NCBI GenBank assembly: GCA_963763885.1
Contig: CAVXQD010000007.1
Span: 1,302,001 to 1,366,000 of the forward strand
DNA from: JANNBN01 sp963763885
Lineage (GTDB): Bacteria; Actinomycetota; Acidimicrobiia; Acidimicrobiales; JANYDT01
Reading direction: 5' to 3'
DNA length: 64,000 bases
Shown piece after piece: positions 1 to 9,300 of the stretch. A program made the position numbers and the translations under genes. Numbering within the stretch: position 1 is the stretch's first letter; every line of letters begins with the position of its first letter. The notes below the pieces were generated by a model that searched no databases, was not told the DNA's origin, and saw nothing but the letters and a program-made list of their open reading frames with translations.

Positions 1-1200
1 ATCGAGAGCTTCCACAACCGACACAAGCGGCCGACCCGCGTCCAGCAAGGCCAACAGGTCGTCGCGCTCTGGTTGGGTCCATGGTTCCGAGGCATTGAGT
101 GCTGCAGATAGCGAGCTGAGCCACTGCAGCGAGGCAGGCGCCGGTAGAACCGCGTGCCGTGCTGCGGTAGCGGCGACACGCAGAATGGCACCTCGTTGCC
201 CAAGCGCAAGCAAATGACTTCCATCAGCAACGTGCACCCCATCACCAGTGAGCGCCAACCCTGAACCAACATCCACAGCTTTGGGTGTGCGGCCAGGCTT
301 CTTGCGGCTCTTGTCAGCCTGCTCCCAGAACCGGTCGCTAAGCCACGCAACGGTGCGGGCAGCTTCGGCGATGGTCGCCATCAACACGTCGGCGTCTGCG
401 AGCCCCAACCGGTCGGCGACCGCATCTTGATCCTGGAGCCGCAACACGTTGCCGGCCCGCTTCGTGGTTCGGTGGAGTTCCACCCGTGCGTCTCGGATTG
501 GAGCGATTGTTTGATGCAACTCGCCCATGTCGCACAGAAGCCATTCCGAAGCGCCGACGACTCCGGAACACAACGCCCACTCAATTGCCTGCACATCGCG
601 GATTGCACCGCGTGATTCCTTCAGGTCCGGTTCAAGCAGGAACGCCGCTTCTCCCGCCTTTTGCTGCCGTTCATTTACTGCCTCGTGCAGTTCCGCCAGC
701 CAGTTCAGTCCACGTTTCGTCCACTGTGCCAGGGCACGTTTGGCGAGCTCAGCTGCGAGCGGAATCGCACCCGCAAGCGGACGTATCCGCAGAAGGGTGG
801 TGGCCGTCGTCAGATCAGTCGCTGCCAACTTCAACGCCGAGTCCACCGTATGCACCGCAGGGCTGACATTGATCCCGGCATCCCAGAACGGATACCAGAT
901 GTTTCTCGCAACATCCGAGACAAACGAGTCGGACTCGCGTTTCGGATGCAAAAGCATGACGTCCAGGTCACTTCCCGGACACAGTGTCCCCTCGGCATAT
1001 CCAGCCGTGGCAACCAAGCACCAACCGCTTGGAAGATCGTTGCTGACAGACCGGAACCAATCGTCGCTTTGTTGGGACAACGCTTGGGCGAGGGGCAGGC
1101 TGGCGAGAGATCCATCAAGCATGAGCGATGCTCGCTGCGCCTTCCAGTCGATGGTCGCTGGCCATGCGTGAAGTGCTGGATCGTTTGTCACATTTGTCAT
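1..1200 (-). CDS. glnD: [Protein-PII] uridylyl/adenylyltransferase GlnD, N-terminal part (truncated by window edge)
   Basis: The frame is open for 400 codons and runs off the left edge, so only the N-terminal half is seen. The nucleotidyltransferase signature GSDLDVMLLH follows an ATAGYAEG segment, matching the GxGGYGRGE...SDxDLLxL pattern of GlnD. A helical region typical of the GlnD linker follows (PDLKESRGAIRDVQAIEWAL). The HD and ACT domains expected downstream lie outside the window. GlnD modifies the T-loop tyrosine of PII and, in actinobacteria, is known to adenylylate GlnK. The ATG at 1198-1200 is preceded by AAGGGGGG, a good ribosome binding site. It is third in the order amtB-glnK-glnD, the standard actinobacterial arrangement. 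Family assignment is firm; the exact nucleotide transferred cannot be read from the sequence. Confidence 0.9.
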   Translation of the reverse strand, partial: MTNVTNDPALHAWPATIDWKAQRASLMLDGSLASLPLAQALSQQSDDWFRSVSNDLPSGWCLVATAGYAEGTLCPGSDLDVMLLHPKRESDSFVSDVARNIWYPFWDAGINVSPAVHTVDSALKLAATDLTTATTLLRIRPLAGAIPLAAELAKRALAQWTKRGLNWLAELHEAVNERQQKAGEAAFLLEPDLKESRGAIRDVQAIEWALCSGVVGASEWLLCDMGELHQTIAPIRDARVELHRTTKRAGNVLRLQDQDAVADRLGLADADVLMATIAEAARTVAWLSDRFWEQADKSRKKPGRTPKAVDVGSGLALTGDGVHVADGSHLLALGQRGAILRVAATAARHAVLPAPASLQWLSSLSAALNASEPWTQPERDDLLALLDAGRPLVSVVEALD

Positions 1201-1250
1201 CCTGCCCCCCTTGCGTTTCCTTTTTGTCTCGCCTGCCCCACCGTCGCCCG

Positions 1251-1278
1251 TCACCGGCGAGAAGTGTCTCGCCGGTGA
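1251..1278. other. Perfect 12-bp inverted repeat in the glnK-glnD spacer
   Basis: Two 12-bp arms (tcaccggcgaga / tctcgccggtga) flank a 4-bp loop, giving a very stable hairpin in the 103-bp gap between glnK and glnD. No T-run follows on the minus strand, so it is not a textbook intrinsic terminator. It could be an attenuator or an RNA-processing stem that sets a lower glnD level than amtB-glnK. Confidence 0.6.
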
Positions 1279-1303
1279 CGACTGTCGTTGTGTTGTTCGG
1301 TTC

Positions 1304-1645
1304 TCAGACCGCGTCTTCGCCCATCTCTCCGGTACGGACACGAAGCAACGAGCCCACATCGATGGTCCAGATTTTCCCGTCGCCGATCTTCTCGGTCTGT
1401 GCCGCATCGGCGATTGTGCGGACGACGTTGTCGGCGTCGCCCGATGGCACGATCACTTCCAGTTTCACCTTTGGCACGAAATCTGTTTTGTATTCCGAAC
1501 CTCGGTAGGACTCTGTCTTGCCACCCTGTCGGCCAAACCCGCGGACTTCGGTGACGGTCATTCCGGTAACTCCAGCACCTTTCAGCGCGTCTTTCACATC
1601 GTCCAATTTATGCGGCTTTATGACGGCGGTTATGAGCGTGAGCAT
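1304..1645 (-). CDS. glnK: Nitrogen regulatory protein PII (GlnK)
   Basis: A 113-residue PII protein, the normal length of the family. It begins MLTLITAVIKPHKLDDVKDA and has the PII signature VTEVRGFGRQ. The T-loop is GGKTESYRGSEYKTDFVPK; Tyr52 aligns with Tyr51 of E. coli GlnB/GlnK, the residue modified by GlnD. The C-terminal signature GDGKIWTIDV carries the nucleotide-binding residues. PII reads ATP/ADP and 2-oxoglutarate and, when its T-loop is unmodified, blocks the AmtB channel at the membrane. The neighbours amtB (upstream) and glnD (downstream) are its target and its modifying enzyme. The start has AAGGA seven bases upstream. Confidence 0.97.
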   Translation of the reverse strand: MLTLITAVIKPHKLDDVKDALKGAGVTGMTVTEVRGFGRQGGKTESYRGSEYKTDFVPKVKLEVIVPSGDADNVVRTIADAAQTEKIGDGKIWTIDVGSLLRVRTGEMGEDAV

Positions 1646-1723
1646 GAGGACATCCTTGCAGTGAATTGTAACGAAAGGGGGTGGGGAGAACGATCAGCAT
1701 TGATTGACGAGTTGCGCCCCATC

Positions 1724-3190
1724 TCATGTACCCCCTGTGAATGCGGCCTCTGGGTGGTATACGGAGCTACCATGTTCGTGAATATCAATGCCTTCCAGCT
1801 CGCCTTCGTTGGACACACGCAGCGTGCCCGTTGCCTTTACGGCATACATGAGCGCAAATCCGGCAAGTAATGCTGTTGATCCAACTACCAGGCTTCCGAT
1901 GAACTGCGATTGCAGCTGATCAATACCGCCACCCCAGAACAGACCCGTGACCACGGTGCTCTTGTCGACACCGGTCGGGGTTGGGATTCCGAACTGGCCG
2001 GTAGCGAAGAGGCCCAGGGCCAATGTGCCGAAGATGCCACAGAATCCGTGCACGGCAACCGCACCAATTGGATCATCGATGCGGAACCATTCGATGAGAT
2101 CCACACCCAGGACCACGATGACGCCGGCAACTGCACCGATGATCACGGCTCCCGTTGTGTTGACCCAGTAACACGGTGCGGTAATCGCGACTAGGCCACC
2201 GAGGAAGCCGTTCACCGTGATGCCAATGTCCCACTTCTTCAGTCGTGGGAACACAAAGGCCATTGCGGACAACGCTCCGGCACAAGCGGCGAGCGTGGTG
2301 TTGGTCGCTACCCGGCCGATACCTTCTGCGTCCAGTGCAGACAACGTGCTGCCAGGGTTGAATCCGTACCAACCGAACCACAACAACACACCACCAATTG
2401 CGGCGTATGTCAGGTCGTGTCCAGCAGGAAGCCCGCCTCCGTCACGCTTGAACTTCCGGCCAAGGCGGGGCCCAAGGGCAATCGCTCCAGTGAGAGCAAC
2501 CATGCCACCAACGGTGTGGACCACGGTTGAACCAGCGAAGTCACGGAACGGAGTCTTCATGGTTCCGAGCCAGCCGCCTGGACCCCAGACCCAGTGTCCC
2601 CATATTGGGTAGATCAAGCCGCTCACGACGGTGCTGTACAGCAGGTCGCCGACGAAACCGGTACGGCCGACCATGGCACCCGACGTGATAGTCGAACACG
2701 TGTCAGCAAACGCGAACTGGAACAGGAAGAACGCCATGAAGGCAACTCCGGTAGTTCCGTATGCGGGCGGTGCACCGTTGAGGAAGAAGAACTCATGCCC
2801 GATGAATTTGTTGCCGTTGCCGAACATAAATGCGAAACCGAAGGCCCAAAAGAGGAGCCCACAGAGTGCTGTGTCAACGATGCACTCGATGAGAATGTTT
2901 CCAACTTCACGTGTCCGAGCAAAGCCGGCTTCCAGCATCATGAAGCCCGCTTGCATGAAGAACACCATGAAGGCGGCAACAAGAACCCACATGGTATTTG
3001 TGGCGTTGATCACCTCGGCAATGCCGGGTCCTTCAGCTTCCTGTGCACTCGCCGGCTGACCAAGATATGAGGTAAGGAACACCGCCCCGACGCCAGCAAG
3101 ACCCAGCCCAATCATCTTGCCTGCGAGGAAAGTAACGAAGAAGCGCCTTCGGTCCTTTTCTCTGAATGCACCTATGAGTCGATTGAGCAC
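1724..3190 (-). CDS. amtB: Ammonium transporter AmtB
   Basis: A 488-residue polytopic Amt/Rh channel. The signature region includes GFARTREVGNI, and the two pore histidines appear in STVVHTVGG and VAVHGFCG, equivalent to His168 and His318 of E. coli AmtB. The segment MLEAGFARTR after the first membrane helix is also diagnostic. It moves ammonium across the cytoplasmic membrane and is gated by GlnK, encoded next. I chose the GTG at 3188-3190 because GGAGGAA stands a few bases upstream; an in-frame TTG at 3220 would add ten residues but lacks such a site. An extra hydrophobic segment precedes the Amt domain (residues about 20-45) and may act as a signal sequence. A GlnR-like operator lies about 50 bp upstream. 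Confidence 0.96.
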   Translation of the reverse strand: MLNRLIGAFREKDRRRFFVTFLAGKMIGLGLAGVGAVFLTSYLGQPASAQEAEGPGIAEVINATNTMWVLVAAFMVFFMQAGFMMLEAGFARTREVGNILIECIVDTALCGLLFWAFGFAFMFGNGNKFIGHEFFFLNGAPPAYGTTGVAFMAFFLFQFAFADTCSTITSGAMVGRTGFVGDLLYSTVVSGLIYPIWGHWVWGPGGWLGTMKTPFRDFAGSTVVHTVGGMVALTGAIALGPRLGRKFKRDGGGLPAGHDLTYAAIGGVLLWFGWYGFNPGSTLSALDAEGIGRVATNTTLAACAGALSAMAFVFPRLKKWDIGITVNGFLGGLVAITAPCYWVNTTGAVIIGAVAGVIVVLGVDLIEWFRIDDPIGAVAVHGFCGIFGTLALGLFATGQFGIPTPTGVDKSTVVTGLFWGGGIDQLQSQFIGSLVVGSTALLAGFALMYAVKATGTLRVSNEGELEGIDIHEHGSSVYHPEAAFTGGT

Positions 3191-3241
3191 GGTTCCTCCA
3201 TGTCGGGGTTTGAACGACAAAAGGAACCATACGGATTGCCG

Positions 3242-3279
3242 ATTTCCGAACGGTCACCCAAGTGTTTCCGACTTGTAAA
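3242..3279 (-). promoter_or_regulatory. Putative GlnR operator upstream of amtB
   Basis: Read on the minus strand, the site is TTTAC-N6-GAAAC-N6-GTGAC-N6-GAAAT with exact six-base spacers. It matches the known actinobacterial GlnR consensus of alternating a-sites (gTnAc) and b-sites (GaAAc). It lies 52 bp upstream of the amtB start and in the correct orientation. GlnR activates amtB-glnK-glnD under nitrogen limitation in Streptomyces and Mycobacterium. No glnR gene is in the window, so the regulator is inferred. Confidence 0.75.
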
Positions 3280-3395
3280 GAAGGTGTGCCGCCTCCCCCT
3301 TCGCACCGGACTTCCGCGCAGCGGACAGAAGACCCGCGTTCAGTCACGTTGAGCGGTCGCACCGGCGCCTGATTGAAAAGCCGCTTCAGGTCAAC

Positions 3396-6300
3396 GTGCT
3401 GCGGGCCGATGGCATAACAATGGCGGCTTTACAAACACGTTTCGGCGCTCGCAGATTTAGCTCGGTAGCGGCGGTCCTCGGCCTCATCGCCGGGTTGTGT
3501 GCGCTCATTGTCGTACCTCAGGCTCAAGGAGCAGGCGCGCTCAACCTGGTGAAGAACGCGCCCGCACGCGTCCTCTACGGCAGTTCTGCGACGGTGACGC
3601 TGACTGCGACCAACCCGGGGACTTCCCCGGTTTACAACGCGTCGTTCAGGGATGTCCTTCCCGCTGGAGTCACACTGGCCTCGGCAACGCCGGCACCGAC
3701 GAGCGTGATCGAGAATCAACCGCTCCTTGGCCAGACAACGCTGGTTTGGGTCAACGTGAACGATGCCCAACCGAGTGCTTCGGCAAGCGTCACCTACTCC
3801 GTGACACACACAACAGGCACCGACGCGCCCGGCAACCCACTGCACGCGGGGGACACCTACACCAGCACCGCTCAGGTTTTCGGCAACACGGATCCCCGCT
3901 ACGTACCCGACTTCTCACCGATTGGGATAGCACTCCCCGGCGTCGATTCCTATGACACGTCCGGGTCCGCTGCGGCAAGCACACAGATCGTCCCCATTCG
4001 GATACAGAAGGCCGAACCAAGCCCTGAGGGCGAACTCCTTCGTGGTGTCCACGATCACACAACCGTATATACGCTTACGGTGACCAACAACGCGATTGCA
4101 GCGACCAACACTGTCGTCGTCGACGACTACCTCCCAGCACAGTTGGAATTTCTCCAGTGTGGCGGAATCGACAATACGCCAGCCGGCCTTGCGCGGCCGG
4201 AGTACGCCGGCGCAGCGCTACTCACCGCAACTCCACCGGTCACGACAAACTGTCCAGCCCCAACACTGGTGGAGACAGTCGTGGATCCAGTTGGCCTCCC
4301 GCCCGGTGTGTACACGCATGTCCGCTGGACAGTCGGTTCGATGGCGGCAGGAGCGGTGACATCGATCAGATACGCAGCGGGCATTCCCCTCAGGGCAAAT
4401 GCGGCGTTCCCGGCGAACCCTGTCCCCCCGACTCCAGGGTCGCTAGGCCAAGCAGCCAACCTCGAGAACAACACCGGTCAGCTGACTACCGAGTCGTCAG
4501 AGCAGCAGCTCACCAACAGCGCGTCAGTCACCGGCGTCTACAGCGGATACGGCGGCGCAGTCGCAGCTGACACGAGCACCATCACCCGATCCAGCGAAGA
4601 CCTTGCCATTCAGAAACGGGTCACCGCTGGCGGCGACGACGTGAACAACGGCGAGACGGTCGGCTGGGCGATGACATTGTCCACCGGCGAATACCGATCC
4701 GCGAGCAACGTGGTTGTGGTTGACAGCCTTCCGGACGGTTACGAGTACGTCGCCGGTAGCGCCACGCTGCGACGCGTGTCTCCAAGCCCCGAAGGTCCTG
4801 CGTCCGTGGCGCCATCGATCAGTCTTTTGTCGAACGGTGTCCAGGTGCTCACGTGGAACTTCAACTCGGCACCGGGAACCCTGGGCACGGGCTTCGTTTC
4901 GAACGCCGTGTATGAGTTGACCTTCGAATCCCAAACACTTCCGAACTATCGGTCCACGGGACAACCGGTGGCAGCGAACGACGGCCTCGTTAACAACGTT
5001 TCCGTGTCAGGGGACACGACGCCAACATTCGAAGTAGCAAGCATCGACACTGGTACCCAAGCAGTGGGTGACGTGTCCTCGTCCGGGCAGAGCTCCTCAT
5101 GGCAGACGATCGCCAAATCCGTTGCGTGGCCGCTGACTGGCACCCCTGTCGGGTTGTCGTGCGACAGCCCGTCCAACCTCGCATCCATCGGGTCGCCTCA
5201 GTGGTTGCCGCGCTTCGCTCCAGGTGACACCGTTTGCTATCGGTTGCAGATCACGTTCCCGACAGACACGCGGACGCGCAACACGATCGTGACGGACTTC
5301 CTCCCGCCGAATTCGGAGTACATGGGGTCGGCCACGGGTGGGCTCAACACGGTCACAATCGCGGGTGCGCCCACGGTCAGCGCCGGCTATGGCGGTTCGG
5401 CGGCTTGGGCCGTCGGGGAGCTCATCACTGGAGCTAGGTACACCGAACGCGGCTCACGGTTCGACATGTTTGTCGCAACCCAGGTGACCGATGTGCCGCA
5501 GTTGCTCGGAGACCCGCAGATGCTGAGCAACTTCGACCTGAACGAAAACCTGTTGAAGGCAGTCTCGACCAACACCATCGGCGAGGCAGTTTCACTGCGT
5601 GCCGACGCAGACTTTATGACCATCACACCGACCGTTGACCTCACGACCGGCGTGAAGTCCATCAACGGCGTGAGTCCCGTCAGCACCCCAGACGATGGGA
5701 ACGGCGCGCCAACCGGCCGCCACGACGGCAAGATCATTCGGGCAGAGGACACCGTCACGTTCCGTGTGGACGTGACCAACACCGCCCCAACCGATGCTGG
5801 GTTGTCCGGCGACGCGAGTTCGCTACAACTCGTCAACATCATGCCGGTCGGTCTCGACTGCTCGACGGTTTCGCTCGGGTTGGCACCGCGTCCGCTTACC
5901 CTGGCGGCCAACAACGCGAACCCTTTCACTGCACAGGTTCCGCCCCGCGTCATCGGCGGCCTCGTTTCGGCACTCAGCGCGGCATCGTGCACCGACCGTC
6001 CGGGGCTGGGTTCCGTACTCCGTTGGACCGTCACGAACCTCCCTGCCGGCTTCAGTGCAGAAATCAACTACGACGTCTCCATACCGACGGGCGGTTCAGC
6101 ACCGACCGCTGGCGAGATCCTCGACACCAGCGCCGGAGTGTTGTCGTACCTCGCTCCTCGCTCAAACGAGGGCGGTTTCGTCACCTATATCCCTACTTCG
6201 AATGTCGACCCTGTCTCTCCTGGAACGGCAAACGTTCCGGCGGCGAACGATCAGTCACGCATCCAGGTCGAAGGCACCATCAACTCAAAGACAGCTGTCA

Positions 6301-9300
6301 CCGCACTCGTCGAGACGAACAACGATGAGGCAACGCACTTCACCCCTGGCGAAGCCGTCACGTACACCATTCGATGGACGATCCCAGAGGGCGTCAGTCT
6401 GCGCAGCCCCGTCACCATCACCGACGTCCTGCCGACGAACATCGCGTACATCCCAGGCACGCTCAACGTTGGATACGGAACGAATGGCACCGCGTCGCCA
6501 GTCGCAGGGTGCGCCAACGTCGACGCGTGCGGTCCGTTCACCGGAGACGCGCTCGACTTCACCGTCACGACGGGCACCACCATCGCGATGAGCTCGACCA
6601 CCGGCACCTACGTCAACCCGGTGGAAGCCGGTGCCGGCGAGGACGTGTTCACCATCTCCTTCACCGGCCGCCTGACGAGCGGCAACCGGAATGACACGGT
6701 GACGAACACGGCCACTTATTCCTGGCGGACCACAGCAGGGGTCACCCAGTCGTTTACGACCGACGTAGCCAACACAGTCGTCCGACCCAACGCGGCAATC
6801 ACCAAATCTCACTCGCCGGCGGGGCCGTTCCAAGGCGGTGACGCTGTGACGTACACGTTGTCCGTCACAAACGTTGGCAGCAACGCTTCTCCGCTCCATG
6901 ACGTCACCGTGACGGACTGCGTGCCAGCTGGATTGGTTCCAACGCCAGGGACTCCAACCACGACTGGGGCGTCACCGTCCCCGGCCGTTCTCGGCACGAT
7001 CGGAGCTCCAAGTTCATGCGCCGGCGCCGGGACCTTGATCACCTGGTTGTTGCCGTCGACCTACCAACTCAATCGGAACGTAACGCTGGGTCTCACGTAC
7101 GGGGTCACCGTTGTGGGCACCGGAGGCACCTTGGGTGCAGCTGCCAACACCACCAACACCGCAACGCTCATCGGTGACAACTTCCCGCTCACACCGGCCA
7201 CCATTTCCGGCGTGCCGATCGGCCAGGTCGGGACGAACCGCACTACGACCGACAACATCCCCATGCGTACTGTCGTCATCGACAAAACCGTTGCCCAAGC
7301 GACGCGAGTTGCCGGCCAGCCGGCGGACTACACCGCAACCGCCACCATCCCAGCTGGTCTTCGCGTCTACGACGCTGTCTTGGTCGACACACTCCCCACC
7401 AACCTCGTGTACATCACAGGAACCGCCTCAACGGTGACGACCGGGACAGGCTGCGTCGCCCTGGGTGGAACCAGCTCGCACACGCTTCCGCCTACATCGA
7501 CACAGGTCGCTTGGTGGGTCGGTGACATCGAAGCGGCTCCCGCAACGCCGTGTGTGCTCACCGTGACATACCAAGCCACCCCGGCGCCCGCAGCCATTTC
7601 TGGCGCCTCGCTCGTGAACTCGGCACAACTCGTCTGGCGCGACACCAACACGGACACCAACCTCACCGCTGTCCCGGTCACGTCGGGCTATCCACGCAGT
7701 GTCGCGGACACCGCATTACTCAGCACGGTGAAGCCCGCCGTGAACGTGGTGAAGAGCGCCGACAAGACCGCCGTCGAAGCAGGCGACACCGTTGCCTACG
7801 ACATCGTGGTCACCAACACAGGCACCGCTGCAGCCTTCGACATCCAGATTCACGACACGCTTCCGCCCGGGTTCGCGGCGCCGACAGCAATCACCAACGG
7901 TGGAGTGTTCACTGCCGCGGTCGGCCTCACTCCGGCCGCGATCGACTGGACCTTGTTTGCTGGAACGACGGGCCTGTTGCCTGCGGAATCGGTCACGCTC
8001 ACCTACAGCCGCAAAGTCAGCTCAGCCGTGGCGCTCGGTGCCGCCGGCAACCTGACCAACATCGCAGACATCACCGCGTACTTCGCTGATCAGGACCACG
8101 CTACGGGCCTGTTCGAATCGTTCAACGGAAACGCCGACGATGCGACGGTCACCAGTCGCGTTCCGATCCTGGCCATCAACCACACGGTGATGGATGGTTC
8201 TGATCTCAAGCAGTCCGAAATCGACCAGCCGTTCACCTGGGTCGTCTCCGTCACCAACACCGGCACGGGTCCTGCATACGGCGTCGACATCACCGATGCG
8301 CTGCCAGCCAATTGGGAGTTCATCGACACCACGTCCATCACCAACAACGGCGTCAGCGTGGCCATCCCATCTCCCGCCACGAGCGGGACTATCGGTGCTG
8401 GCCAATCGATCAGCTGGGCCAACATCGGCACGCTGCAGCCAGGCGAGGCGATCACGCTTCGTTTCACCGCAAAACCACTCGTCGCTGCACTGCCGATTCC
8501 ATTCTCGGCCGGCACGCTGTACACCTCGACGGCAACAGCCGGCGGGTCGGATTTCGGTGGTGACGCTCTGAATGAACCGTCGGACCCTGCGCAGGCAACG
8601 ATTCGAGTCGCCGACCTCAACCTTGACAAGCGCGACGCTAGCGCCACGTTCGTCATTGGGTCAGTCGGTCACTATTACCTCGACGTGTCAAACCTTGGGC
8701 CAGACACAGCGGCGGGCCCAATCACGGTCACCGACACGCTTCCCAGTGGGCTGGTTCTCGCTGGGACACCAACCACGCTCGGCACCGGCCTGAACTGGGC
8801 CTGTACTGGCAACGCTGGGGAAACCACCCTCTCGTGCACCTTGCTCAGCATTCCCGTCGGCGGAGTTGCAGCAGGGGCCGCGATTCGCACCATTGATGTT
8901 CCCGTCAACGTTCTCGAGTCGGCCTTGCCTGGCGGAGCTTCGAGCGGTTCGGTGTCCAACAGCGCAAGCGTGGCCGGCGCCACATACGAGGTTGTCAACT
9001 CCAACAACAGCGATACTGAGCCCACGCCGATTGCCCGTATTTCCGATGTTTCCATAGCGAAAACGCGTACCGGAGGCACGATGCTCGCCGGCCAGGATCA
9101 GACTTACTCGATCACCGTCACCCATAACGGCCCGTCCCCGTTGACTGGAACGATCACCGTCACGGATCCGCTGCCGGTCGGCCTTCGCCTCATGGCTGTG
9201 CCGTCGGGCGCTGGATGGAACTGCACCACCAGCGCTGTCGGAACCGGATACACCACCACCACAAACGGCGAAGTCGTCTGTACACGTATCGAAGCCTTGC

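Noticed and set aside
3384..3420. ATG at 3420 as start of the giant protein
   Set aside because: No ribosome binding site precedes it; the GTG at 3396 has AGG at a suitable distance. The choice hardly alters the product and remains open.
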